Below, one piece after another: positions 26,246 to 34,496 of a DNA stretch of 35,838 nucleotides. The stretch covers positions 1-35,838 of the forward strand of contig JAGPCK010000006.1 in the NCBI GenBank assembly GCA_018058135.1. Direction: 5' to 3'. Made by a program: the position numbers and the translations under genes. The notes under the pieces are model-generated. The model saw only the letters and a program-made list of their open reading frames with translations, made no database searches and was not told where the DNA came from. Within the stretch, counting starts at the first letter, position 1. Every line of letters begins with the position of its first letter. Source of the DNA: Bacteroidia bacterium (GTDB taxonomy: Bacteria > Bacteroidota > Bacteroidia > UKL13-3).

Positions 26246-29143
26246 ATGAATAAAACGAACAGATTCAGCATAGTAACCTTAGCCGTTTGTATGGCGTTCG
26301 GGGTATCTTATGCACAACCGGGTAAATCAAAACCTGCCGCAAAACCGGCAGCTACCCCAATGCCAACGGTATCTGCTCCGGCAACAACAGAGCCGGTAAC
26401 TTCAGCTGTACTTATTGAAAAAATCGAAAAAAAGGAGGGAGAAGTAATTATCCCTTACGAAAAATGGAAACTGCCCAATGGTTTGGTAATTATATTGCAT
26501 GAAGACCACTCTGATCCTATTGTACACGTAAACGTTACCTACCGCGTAGGTTCTAACCGTGAAGTGGCCGGCCGTACTGGTTTTGCTCACTTTTTTGAAC
26601 ACATGATGTTTCAGGGGTCAGAGCACATTGCTGATGAAGAACACATAAAAATAGTGGAAAGTGCCGGAGGAGAAATGAACGGAACCACCGACCGCGACCG
26701 CACCAACTATTTTGAAACCATGCCCAGCAATTATTTGGAAACCGCATTGTGGTTGGAAAGTGACCGTATGGGCTTTTTGATTGATGCCGTAACTCAAAAG
26801 AAATTTGAAGTACAGCGCAACGCAGTGAAAAATGAAAAAGGTGAAGGTATGAACCGTCCGTATGGTCGTTTACAGGAAATGGTAGCACAAAACCTTTACC
26901 CTGCCGGTCACCCGTATAGCTGGAGTACCATCGGATATCTGAAAGATTTAGATGCTGCCAATGTGCAGGATTTGAAGAACTTTTTCTTACGCTGGTATGG
27001 ACCTAACAATGCTATTTTAACTGTTACTGGTGATATCAATCCCAAAGAGACACTTAAACTGATTGAGAAATACTTTGGTACCATTAACCGTGGTCCTGAG
27101 GTAAAGAAAATGCGTACAGAACCCTTTTATCTCCCTACCGATAAATTTGCCCGTTATCAGGATAAAGTGGGTTTGCCTTTATATCAGTTCATATATCCTT
27201 CAGTTAAAAATTACGATGCTGATGAGGCTCCGCTTGATTTGTTAGCAAGCATTTTAGGTGACGGTGCCAACTCATTATTCTACCAACATTTTGTAAAAAA
27301 GGAACGTGCTGTTCAAGCTAATGTAAATAACCCTTGCGGAGAATTATCAGGCGAGTTTACCCTTACCGTTGTTCCTTATCCCTATTATACTGAAGATAGT
27401 GTAACCAGATGGGTAGCTGAAGCATTTGCTGAGTTTGAAAAAAAGGGTATTACTGATGAACAGTTAGCAGTAGCCAAAGCCAAAATGGAAGCACAAATGA
27501 TCGGTGCTTTTGAAACCATTGATGGTAAAGCAGCGCAGTTAGCCTCATGGGAGTATTTGCTCGGAAGAACCTGGAACGTAAATGATGACATTAAACGTTA
27601 CAACCGCGTTACCAAAGAAGACATTATGCGTGTGTACACCCGCTACATTAAAAATAAGAATAAACTGTTAGCAGCAGTATTGCCTTTGGCTCCGGGTCAA
27701 AATGCTCAGGACTATGTTGAGCCTGAAACCGGAACCTCAGCCAACTCAGCCAAAGAATACGATGGTTTAGTATACAAAAAAGCCACAGATAATTTTGACA
27801 GAAGTGTACGCCCCGCTGTGGGAGCGGCTAAATCTCCGGTAATACCTGTTTATTACACTAAGAAATTCGACAACGGATTACGTATTATTGGCACCCAAAG
27901 CAACGAAGTACCTGTAGTTACCATGATATTGAATATAGATGGTGGTCACCTGCTTGACCCTAACGGTAAATACGGTACGGCTTCTTTAACAGCCGATATG
28001 ATGAATGAAGCTACTAAAAACTATACTTCGGAAGCCATCAGCAATGAACTCGAAAAATTAGGCAGCAGCATTTCATTCTCTGCAAGCGATAATGTAACTA
28101 CAGTAGTGGTTCGTTGTCTGCGTAAAAACTACGATGCTACCATGAAAATTCTTCAGGAGAAACTTCTGAATCCAAAATTTGATGCAGCTGATTTCAAACG
28201 TTTGAAAAAAGAAATGATTGAAGGATTGAATTTCCAGAAAACCAATGCCGCTTTAGTTGCCGGAAATGCGTTTAGAAAACTAATAGTGGGAGATAATATT
28301 TTCGGAGCTTCAGCTACTGGTACAGAAAAATCTGTTAAAGCAATTGAGCTTAAAGATGTACAGGATTATTACAACAACTACTATTCTGCTGCATCAGCAC
28401 GTTTAACCATTGTAGGTGACATTACTGAAGCTGATGCTATAGCTAAGTTAGATTTCCTTAAAACATGGGCCAACAAAACCATCACACTACCAACTGTTCC
28501 TGCTGCTCCTCAGTATGACGCCACACAGGTATTTATCGTTGATAAGCCCGGTGCTCCCCAATCACAAATACGCATCGGTTGTGCAGCTATGCCTTATGAT
28601 TATAATGGTGACTATTACCGTTCACGTTTAACCAATTATATGTTGGGTGGTGCATTCAACAGCCGCATTAACCTCAACCTGCGTGAAGAAAAAGGTTACT
28701 CTTACGGATGTTACTCTTACTTCTCAGGCAACAAATACTTCGGTGTGTTTACTGCCGGTGGTAGTATACGAACCAATGCTACGGATAGTGCACTTACTGA
28801 GTTCTTCAAAGAAATCAAAAACTACCGTGATGGTGGAATTACCAATGATGACGTAATCAATACCCGCAACTCCATTCTGTTGAGCGAAGCATTGAGCTAC
28901 GAATCTTCTTTCCAGAAAGCCGGTTTCTTAGGTCAGATTCTTACGTACAACCTTCCTGCTGATTTTACACAGAAACAGGAAAAAGTACTTAACACCATTA
29001 CACGTGATGAGATGCTGAGCATTGCCAAACAATACATGCCATTAGAAAAAATGATTATTGTAATTGTTGGTGATAAAGATAAAATCAAGAAAAAAGTAGC
29101 TGCACTTAACTTAGGTAAAGTAAACGACTACAAACTTGACTAA
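26246..29143 (+). CDS. Two-domain M16 (pitrilysin-type) zinc protease
   Basis: 965 aa from ATG 26246, which gives a signal peptide (MNKTNRFSIVTLAVCMAFGVSYAQ) and sits just after a good promoter. A Pro/Ala-rich linker leads to the first M16 domain with the inverted zinc motif HFFEH (His115, Glu118, His119) and the third ligand probably Glu197 in AVKNEKGEG. The second M16 half starts near YYTKKFDNGLRIIGTQ; its equivalent site (ASLTADMMNEAT) lacks the zinc residues, so it is the inactive partner that closes the chamber, as in other fused M16 enzymes. It is exported to the periplasm and should degrade short peptides. Single-gene unit with terminator at 29166. Confidence 0.94.
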   Translation: MNKTNRFSIVTLAVCMAFGVSYAQPGKSKPAAKPAATPMPTVSAPATTEPVTSAVLIEKIEKKEGEVIIPYEKWKLPNGLVIILHEDHSDPIVHVNVTYRVGSNREVAGRTGFAHFFEHMMFQGSEHIADEEHIKIVESAGGEMNGTTDRDRTNYFETMPSNYLETALWLESDRMGFLIDAVTQKKFEVQRNAVKNEKGEGMNRPYGRLQEMVAQNLYPAGHPYSWSTIGYLKDLDAANVQDLKNFFLRWYGPNNAILTVTGDINPKETLKLIEKYFGTINRGPEVKKMRTEPFYLPTDKFARYQDKVGLPLYQFIYPSVKNYDADEAPLDLLASILGDGANSLFYQHFVKKERAVQANVNNPCGELSGEFTLTVVPYPYYTEDSVTRWVAEAFAEFEKKGITDEQLAVAKAKMEAQMIGAFETIDGKAAQLASWEYLLGRTWNVNDDIKRYNRVTKEDIMRVYTRYIKNKNKLLAAVLPLAPGQNAQDYVEPETGTSANSAKEYDGLVYKKATDNFDRSVRPAVGAAKSPVIPVYYTKKFDNGLRIIGTQSNEVPVVTMILNIDGGHLLDPNGKYGTASLTADMMNEATKNYTSEAISNELEKLGSSISFSASDNVTTVVVRCLRKNYDATMKILQEKLLNPKFDAADFKRLKKEMIEGLNFQKTNAALVAGNAFRKLIVGDNIFGASATGTEKSVKAIELKDVQDYYNNYYSAASARLTIVGDITEADAIAKLDFLKTWANKTITLPTVPAAPQYDATQVFIVDKPGAPQSQIRIGCAAMPYDYNGDYYRSRLTNYMLGGAFNSRINLNLREEKGYSYGCYSYFSGNKYFGVFTAGGSIRTNATDSALTEFFKEIKNYRDGGITNDDVINTRNSILLSEALSYESSFQKAGFLGQILTYNLPADFTQKQEKVLNTITRDEMLSIAKQYMPLEKMIIVIVGDKDKIKKKVAALNLGKVNDYKLD

Positions 29144-29165
29144 CTGATTTTAAAACAAATAGCAG

Positions 29166-29200
29166 CCGCCTCCTTGGGAAACCGGGGAGGCGGTTTTGTT
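29166..29200 (+). terminator. Terminator of the M16 protease gene
   Basis: Stem CCGCCTCC / GGAGGCGG with a 12-nt loop, followed by TTTTGTTTTG. Lies 22 nt after the stop codon. Confidence 0.9.
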
Positions 29201-29266
29201 TTGCACAGAACAGGTAATAAAAGAATCATTTGAAATGTGCATATTTGTGCAAATACACGGTACAAG

Positions 29267-29923
29267 ATGACCGAACTTTGGGACTTATTACAAAAGCTGG
29301 TTAATCCGGAATCCATCATTCACTATGGCGGTCTGGTGCTATTGTTTATCATAGTGTTTGCTGAAAACGGTGTATTTTTCGGCTTTTTTTTGCCGGGTGA
29401 TTCTTTGTTGTTTACAGCAGGTTTACTTACCGCAACCGGAATTATTAAAGAGCCTATTGAATTAGTGTTATTGTTGGTGGGCATAGCAGGAGTGCTGGGA
29501 TACGCGTTCGGGTACTACTTCGGGCATAAAACAGGGCAAGCTTTACTTAACCGCCCCGATTCCTTTTTCTTCAAGAAAAAACACATCGAAATTGCACGTG
29601 GTTATTACCAGAAATATGGCGGCAAAACACTTATCATAGGCCGTTTTCTACCTATTGTGCGCACCTTTGCACCCATTGTTGCAGGTATCATCAACATGGA
29701 TTTGAAAAAGTTTATGTTGTTCAATATTTCAGGCTCAGCCATGTGGGTTTTAGTTGTTATAAATGCCGGATACTTTATGGGAAAAACCATACCCAATGCG
29801 AGTGACTACCTTGGTTATATTGTAATCGGAATGGTATTAGTTACTGCAATCCCAGTATTTAATGCCTACAGAGCCAAAGTACGCAATAAAAGAGCGGCTC
29901 ACTTCCCTGAATCAAAGAATTAA
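29267..29923 (+). CDS. DedA/VTT family membrane protein
   Basis: 218 aa from the ATG at 29267; a GTG at 29237 is an alternative but adds a poor leader. Family motifs: ENGVFFGFFLPGDSLLFTAG with the re-entrant-loop PGD, the glycine-rich GYAFGYYFGHKTG, and GRFLPIVRTFAPIVAGI carrying the conserved Arg residues, followed by membrane helices. DedA proteins act as flippases or membrane-potential-dependent transporters of lipid carriers, including undecaprenyl phosphate. Its 3' end overlaps the convergent acyltransferase gene by 4 bp. A lipid-related neighbour fits but does not prove a joint role. Confidence 0.93.
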   Translation: MTELWDLLQKLVNPESIIHYGGLVLLFIIVFAENGVFFGFFLPGDSLLFTAGLLTATGIIKEPIELVLLLVGIAGVLGYAFGYYFGHKTGQALLNRPDSFFFKKKHIEIARGYYQKYGGKTLIIGRFLPIVRTFAPIVAGIINMDLKKFMLFNISGSAMWVLVVINAGYFMGKTIPNASDYLGYIVIGMVLVTAIPVFNAYRAKVRNKRAAHFPESKN

Positions 29924-30807
29924 TCAGGCTTTTTGTGTTTCCATCTCCGGTGGCTCCATAACCATGATGCCGGATCAGCATTAATCACCTCTTCCAACTT
30001 GCGGGTGTGCAGTTCTGTTAACTCGTCAGCTTTCATTTCCGATACATCTTTGGTAAGTAACTCCTGGTAAACTTCATACCTTCCGCGTCCTACTTTTTTG
30101 ATGGTACCAAAGATTACCGCCATTTTAAGTTTTAAGGCTACCTGCTCGGTACCTCTAAACACAGGTGTATCCTGATTCAGAAATGTTGTCCAATACGCAT
30201 TTTTAACATCAGAAGGTGTTTGGTCTCCTACAAAAGCAGTTACAGTAAAATGGCTTTTGCTATTGCGTAACATTTCCCGAAAAGTATTTTCTACCGGAAT
30301 CATGTTGGTGCCGAAACGTATCCGCATGTTGTAAATGAATCTTTCGAAATAGGGGTTAGACAGTTTCTTGTATAATCCCTGAATGGTTAAACCGGGCAAA
30401 TGAAGCGAGGTGGAGGGATTGGACCACTCCCAGTTAAACTGGTGCGACATAATCACAACAATACCCTTACAACCCTCTTCTTTTAATTGGTAGTAAATTC
30501 CGGTATCAACAAAACGAATGCGCTTTTTAAGATGCTCGCCTGATATGGTAAGCATCTTAAACGTTTCCAGTAACATGTCACTCAGGTTGTGGTAAAAATC
30601 TTTAGCCACCCGGTCAATCTCCTCTGCACTTTTTTGCGGAAATGCGTTGCGCAAATTTTCGTACACTACTTTTTTCCTGTAACCGGTAACATAAAACAAT
30701 ATCACGTACACCACATCAGCCAAAAGGTACAGTATGGGAAAGGGGAGTATGGAAATCAAATAAATAAGCGGAAGAGTAAGATAAAAACCAATTGCTTTCA
30801 TGTGCAT
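29920..30807 (-). CDS. LpxL/HtrB-like lipid A acyltransferase
   Basis: 295 aa. N-terminal membrane anchor (about 5-42). The catalytic HxxxxE motif is SHQFNWEW (His122, Glu127), the version of the H(x)4E site in lipid A late acyltransferases (usually HxxNWE). DQTP (about 196-199) and a C-terminal WLWSHRRWK signature follow, both typical of the family. It should add a secondary acyl chain to lipid A or, in Bacteroidota, possibly to an aminolipid on the inner face of the cytoplasmic membrane. Start ATG 30807 (an ATG two codons later is equal). Twelve bp downstream of the CLC gene, so likely co-transcribed with it. Confidence 0.92.
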   Translation of the reverse strand: MHMKAIGFYLTLPLIYLISILPFPILYLLADVVYVILFYVTGYRKKVVYENLRNAFPQKSAEEIDRVAKDFYHNLSDMLLETFKMLTISGEHLKKRIRFVDTGIYYQLKEEGCKGIVVIMSHQFNWEWSNPSTSLHLPGLTIQGLYKKLSNPYFERFIYNMRIRFGTNMIPVENTFREMLRNSKSHFTVTAFVGDQTPSDVKNAYWTTFLNQDTPVFRGTEQVALKLKMAVIFGTIKKVGRGRYEVYQELLTKDVSEMKADELTELHTRKLEEVINADPASWLWSHRRWKHKKPD

Positions 30808-30819
30808 CCAAAAATACGG

Positions 30820-32619
30820 TTAAATCTGAATTTCTTTAGTCTTACCGTTTTTTATGAGCAGCTTGCGGTATTCATTAAAAATATGCGATTTGGAAACAAA
30901 CCCTATATAATGTCCGTTTTGCAAAACCGGAAGATTCCACACCTTTGATTTTTCAAACGTATGCATTACTTCCGACATAGGGCTGTTGATATCAATGTAA
31001 GCAGTGAGGGGTAAATAAAAATCTTTGACCAGTGTGTTTTCATAATGCGAAGTGTTGAACATAATTTCACGGATATTGTCCAGATACACCACGCCTAAAA
31101 GTTGTTGTTGCTCGTTCAACACAGGGAAAATGTTTCTTTTACAGCTGGCAATCACTTCAATCAATTCGCCCAGTGTAGTGTTCATAGTAACGGGTTTAAA
31201 ATCTGTTTCCAGTAAATTGTGAATGCGCATCATGTCCAGCAGGTTTTCATCCTTGTCTTTGGTTGATAAATGCCCGCGTGCAGCCAGCTTTTTGGTATAG
31301 ATGGAAAACGGTTCAAAATACCTGGTTATAAAAAACGACATGGCCGATACAATCATGAGCGGTACAAACAACTTGTAACCCGCTGTAGCTTCAGCAATCA
31401 AAAATATAGCTGTAAGCGGAGCGTGTACCACACCGCTTAAAATACCTGCCATACCGGCTACAGTAAAGTTGGACAGGTTTAACTCATGCACACCGGTCAG
31501 GTTCACACCAAAAGCAAAAATAAATCCGGTAAAAGCACCGGTAAATAAAGAAGGGGCAAAAATACCTCCGTTACCCCCTGAACCAATGGTTAGAGCCGTA
31601 GCAATAACCTTTAAACCAATAATGGCCACACCCAATACAAGTACTGCACCTTCTATATCTCTGAAAGGATACAGAAAGGTATTGTTAAACATAAGCAGGT
31701 ATTTGCCATTGAGTAAATTATTGACTGAGCTGTAACCTTCACCATACAATACCGGCACAAAGAATATCATGACACTTAAACCTATGCCACCCACAATGGC
31801 CTTGCGGTATTTGAAAGGAAGGCCTCTCAGGTACCCTTCAAAGGACAAGGACAAACGAATCATGTATACTGAAATGAGCCCGCAACACACGGCCAGCAAA
31901 AGGTAGTAGGGCACAGCAGCAGCTTCCCAACCTTCCGTAACTAAAAAGAACAACTGCCCGCTGTTAAAAATATTGGATACAACAGCTGCAGTTGCTGATG
32001 CAATAAGCAAGGGAATAAAAGCCGGAATAGTAAACTCAGGCAACAATACCTCCAACGCAAAAATAACACCACCTAAAGGGGCATTAAATACCGCAGAAAT
32101 TCCGGCAGCAGCACCTGATGCCAATAACAAGGTACGTTCTTTTACGCTAAACCGCAAAGCTTTAGCCACATTGGAACCAATGGCCGAACCGGTAACCACA
32201 ATGGGAGCTTCCAACCCGCAGGAGCCACCGCAGCCCACCGTAATGGCACTGGTAATTACATGCGAGTACATTTTATCTTTTTCTACATCTCCGCTTTTGC
32301 GGTTCACTGCATAAATAATGTTGCTGATACCCCGCCCCAGTTTGCCCTTGCGAAAACGCTGCACATAAAACACCGTTAACAAAATACCCATTAGCGGAAA
32401 GAACAGGTACAGCCAGTTGAACTGCTCAGCAGCAGTGCTGTGAAACAAGCGGTCTTCAATAAAACGCACCAGTGTTTTGAGCAATATAGCCGTTACACCT
32501 GCCACCAAACCAATAACCCCGCTCACTATAAGCAAGAAGTTTTTGTTGTTGATGTACCTCAACCGCCACACCCATAGCTTGGTACCCGCTTTTTGAAGAA
32601 TAGATGATGCCGCTCTCAT
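30820..32619 (-). CDS. CLC-family chloride channel/transporter with two CBS domains
   Basis: 599 aa. Ten or more membrane helices. CLC filter motifs: GRGIS (95-99), GSCGLEAP (132-139, with gating Glu137), GGIFAPS (351-357). Strand FNAPLGGVIFALEVLLPEF (178-196) aligns without gaps to E. coli ClC. At the position of the internal proton glutamate (Glu203 there) this protein has Val191, the residue found in animal CLC channels. C-terminal CBS pair about 460-590 (IFPVLNEQQQLLGVV; LPVLQNGHYIGFVSK) likely senses nucleotides. Whether it works as a channel or exchanger cannot be decided. First of a probable two-gene unit with the acyltransferase. Confidence 0.93.
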   Translation of the reverse strand: MRAASSILQKAGTKLWVWRLRYINNKNFLLIVSGVIGLVAGVTAILLKTLVRFIEDRLFHSTAAEQFNWLYLFFPLMGILLTVFYVQRFRKGKLGRGISNIIYAVNRKSGDVEKDKMYSHVITSAITVGCGGSCGLEAPIVVTGSAIGSNVAKALRFSVKERTLLLASGAAAGISAVFNAPLGGVIFALEVLLPEFTIPAFIPLLIASATAAVVSNIFNSGQLFFLVTEGWEAAAVPYYLLLAVCCGLISVYMIRLSLSFEGYLRGLPFKYRKAIVGGIGLSVMIFFVPVLYGEGYSSVNNLLNGKYLLMFNNTFLYPFRDIEGAVLVLGVAIIGLKVIATALTIGSGGNGGIFAPSLFTGAFTGFIFAFGVNLTGVHELNLSNFTVAGMAGILSGVVHAPLTAIFLIAEATAGYKLFVPLMIVSAMSFFITRYFEPFSIYTKKLAARGHLSTKDKDENLLDMMRIHNLLETDFKPVTMNTTLGELIEVIASCKRNIFPVLNEQQQLLGVVYLDNIREIMFNTSHYENTLVKDFYLPLTAYIDINSPMSEVMHTFEKSKVWNLPVLQNGHYIGFVSKSHIFNEYRKLLIKNGKTKEIQI

Positions 32620-32704
32620 ATCGATGACGCAAGGTAGGAATTTTACCTTTTGTAATCCTTAAAAAATGCGGTGATTCACCATCAGAATAATTAGATTAAA
32701 CATC

Positions 32705-32744
32705 CATTTTTTTGCTTTACTTTGAATAACCAAAACCACTGTTC
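32705..32744 (+). repeat. 40-bp upstream leader repeat, copy 1 (before lipoprotein A1)
   Basis: Forty bases directly before the ATG of A1, identical to those before B1 (33333-33372) and B3 (35079-35118). It contains TTTACTTTGAAT, close to a TAnnTTTG -7 box, so it may carry a promoter for each ATG-starting gene. Confidence 0.8.
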
Positions 32745-33320
32745 ATGAAAAACAGATTTGCACTTGTATTGATAATGGCCGCTTTTAGCAGCTTGAGCAT
32801 TCAATGCAAAGAAGATGAAAAAGGCCCCGTACTTGCTGAAGAACTAGCCAAGCTACCCAAAGCCACAACAGAAGGTTATGAGACATTTGGTTGCTTGCTT
32901 AACGGTTGGGCATGGCCGGGTGGAAGAAAAATATATGACTATACCCTACATATTGCCTACTATAATTATAATGGTGGAAAGCGCTTTAATGTAATGTGTT
33001 ATACACAGGAAGTAAGTGGTATTATCCCACCCCCTACAAAAGACATCGTAAACATTGTTACCGATGACATTATAACCGGACCGGGGGAGTATATTATTTC
33101 ACTCGAAGATATTAACACTGATTTTGTAGCAATAAAGTACAAAGAAATAAGATATAATTCAGGTTTTCTAGCAAGTTTTGGCCAAAAATTACACTTAAAT
33201 ATAACCCGTTTAGATAGCATCAATAGGATAATATCGGGCAATTTTAGAATATCACTTTTGGATTATACCGGCACAAAAGCCATGCACTTGGAATATGGCC
33301 GTTTTGATAGTTATTATTAA
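32745..33320 (+). CDS. Array lipoprotein A1 (type A)
   Basis: 191 aa, not recognised as a named family with certainty. Signal peptide with N-type leader (MKNRF...), ending SSLSIQ before Cys21. The cysteine is followed by KEDEK, which fits the acidic Bacteroidota signal for surface export of lipoproteins; the -1 Gln is unusual for a lipobox. The mature part opens with a short spacer, then FGCLLNGWAWPGG, a Cys-x-x-Asn-Gly-x-x-Trp motif shared by all array members and by various Bacteroidota lipoproteins of unknown function. About 100 residues of beta-rich sequence follow, with TGPGEYIISL, ending LEYGRFDSYY. Type A mature sequence, nearly identical to A2 except for a short loop near residues 87-97. 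Confidence 0.85.
   Translation: MKNRFALVLIMAAFSSLSIQCKEDEKGPVLAEELAKLPKATTEGYETFGCLLNGWAWPGGRKIYDYTLHIAYYNYNGGKRFNVMCYTQEVSGIIPPPTKDIVNIVTDDIITGPGEYIISLEDINTDFVAIKYKEIRYNSGFLASFGQKLHLNITRLDSINRIISGNFRISLLDYTGTKAMHLEYGRFDSYY
32781..32822 (+). repeat. 42-nt anchor block, copy 1 (A1)
   Basis: Encodes the end of the signal peptide and CKEDEK (AFSSLSIQCKEDEK). The same 42 nt recur at 33409-33450 and 33971-34012, and at 35155-35196; copies at 34533-34574 and 35723-35764 each differ by one base. This is the most conserved segment of the array and the border between leader and body modules. Confidence 0.9.
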
Positions 33321-33332
33321 GTGTTCAACATT

Positions 33333-33372
33333 CATTTTTTTGCTTTACTTTGAATAACCAAAACCACTGTTC
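33333..33372 (+). repeat. 40-bp upstream leader repeat, copy 2 (before B1)
   Basis: Identical to the 40 bases before A1, here filling most of the 52-bp gap between A1 and B1. Confidence 0.85.
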
Positions 33373-33921
33373 ATGAAAAACAGATTTGTACTTTTATTGA
33401 TAATGGCCGCTTTTAGCAGCTTGAGCATTCAATGCAAAGAAGATGAAAAAGTTCTCCCACAGCCGCAGGCAACCTTGCCCGCCATAACCAGTGATGGGTA
33501 CAACACTTTTGGTTGCAAACTCAATGGCACGGTATGGCCCACTTTACCTGAAAAGGAGTATGAAGAGTTTTGGATGGACTACTGGGATGGCCAATGGGCT
33601 CTTCACTTGTATATTGATTATAACGATTTAGATGGTACTCCAGATGCTGTTATGACTCTTGCTACCAACGACATTCATGATACCGGGTATTATATAATAC
33701 CTTTCGATAACTTTAATTATAATCATTTTGCATTTGCTAATAATAGAGTTGGTTTTTATTCCTATGACAAAATTAACCGAAGCGATTCAGCGTATCTTCA
33801 CATTTTGAGATTCGATACACAAAAAAGAATTATAGCGGGTACATTTAAGTTCTCTCTTTTTAATAAACAGGGAACCCAGCGTTTACATGTAACCGATGGT
33901 CGTTTCGATTGGCACTATTAA
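33373..33921 (+). CDS. Array lipoprotein B1 (type B)
   Basis: 182 aa. N-type leader (MKNRFVLLL...) and the same CKEDEK boundary as A1. The body is type B: VLPQPQATLPAITSDGYNTFGCKLNGTVWPTLPEKEYE, then FWMDYWDG, a beta-rich middle and the ending RLHVTDGRFDWHY. Shares the FGC-x-LNG-xx-W motif and the general layout with type A (both end in 'GRFD.-Y'), so A and B are ancient paralogues, whereas the B copies are very close to each other. Function unknown. Confidence 0.85.
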   Translation: MKNRFVLLLIMAAFSSLSIQCKEDEKVLPQPQATLPAITSDGYNTFGCKLNGTVWPTLPEKEYEEFWMDYWDGQWALHLYIDYNDLDGTPDAVMTLATNDIHDTGYYIIPFDNFNYNHFAFANNRVGFYSYDKINRSDSAYLHILRFDTQKRIIAGTFKFSLFNKQGTQRLHVTDGRFDWHY

Positions 33922-33934
33922 AAGTTTGAAAATT

Positions 33935-34483
33935 GTGAAAACCAACTACGTTATACTACTTCTTTTTGTTGCTTTTAGCAGCTTGAGCATTCAATGCAAA
34001 GAAGATGAAAAAGTTCTCCCACAGCCGCAGGCAACCTTGCCCGCCATAACCAGTGATGGGTACAACACTTTTGGTTGCAAACTCAATGGCACGGTATGGC
34101 CCACTTTACCTGAAAAGGAGTATGAGATTTTTTGGATGGACTACTGGGATGGAATTTGGGCAATAAATTTCCATATTGATTATAACGATTTAGATGGAGT
34201 TACCGATGCTACCATGACTTTAAAAACCAACGACATTCATGATACGGGGTATTATATAATACCATTCGATAACTTTAATTATAATCATTTTTCATTTTCT
34301 AATAATAGACTTGGGTTTTATTCCTATGACAAAATTAACCGAAGCGATTCAGCCTATCTTCACATTTTGAGGTTCGATACACAAAAAAGAATTATTGCCG
34401 GCACGTTTAAGTTCTCTCTTTTTAATAAACAGGGTACGCAGCGTTTACATGTAACCGATGGTCGTTTTGACTGGCACTATTAA
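33935..34483 (+). CDS. Array lipoprotein B2 (type B, mosaic)
   Basis: 182 aa from a GTG at 33935, 13 bp after the B1 stop; this gives a T-type leader (MKTNYVILLLFVAFSSLSIQ-C). An ATG 13 codons upstream, inside the B1 coding end, would give an unlikely N-terminus. The body is type B. The middle segment (EIFWMDYWDGIWAINFHIDY ... MTLKTNDIHDTG) is like B3, whereas from about residue 115 on (FDNFNYNHF ... GFYSYDKINRSDSAY) it is like B1. The switch in similarity falls around 34200-34260, which looks like a gene-conversion or crossover point. Confidence 0.82.
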   Translation: MKTNYVILLLFVAFSSLSIQCKEDEKVLPQPQATLPAITSDGYNTFGCKLNGTVWPTLPEKEYEIFWMDYWDGIWAINFHIDYNDLDGVTDATMTLKTNDIHDTGYYIIPFDNFNYNHFSFSNNRLGFYSYDKINRSDSAYLHILRFDTQKRIIAGTFKFSLFNKQGTQRLHVTDGRFDWHY

Positions 34484-34496
34484 AAGTTTGAAAATT

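Noticed and set aside
30589-30948. Plus-strand open frame of 119 codons across the acyltransferase/CLC junction
   Set aside because: Antisense to two well-supported genes and without a recognisable domain or promoter.
32631-32649. Dyad AAGGTA-GGAATTT-TACCTT upstream of the CLC gene
   Set aside because: Only 6-bp arms and no support from neighbouring genes; could be chance.
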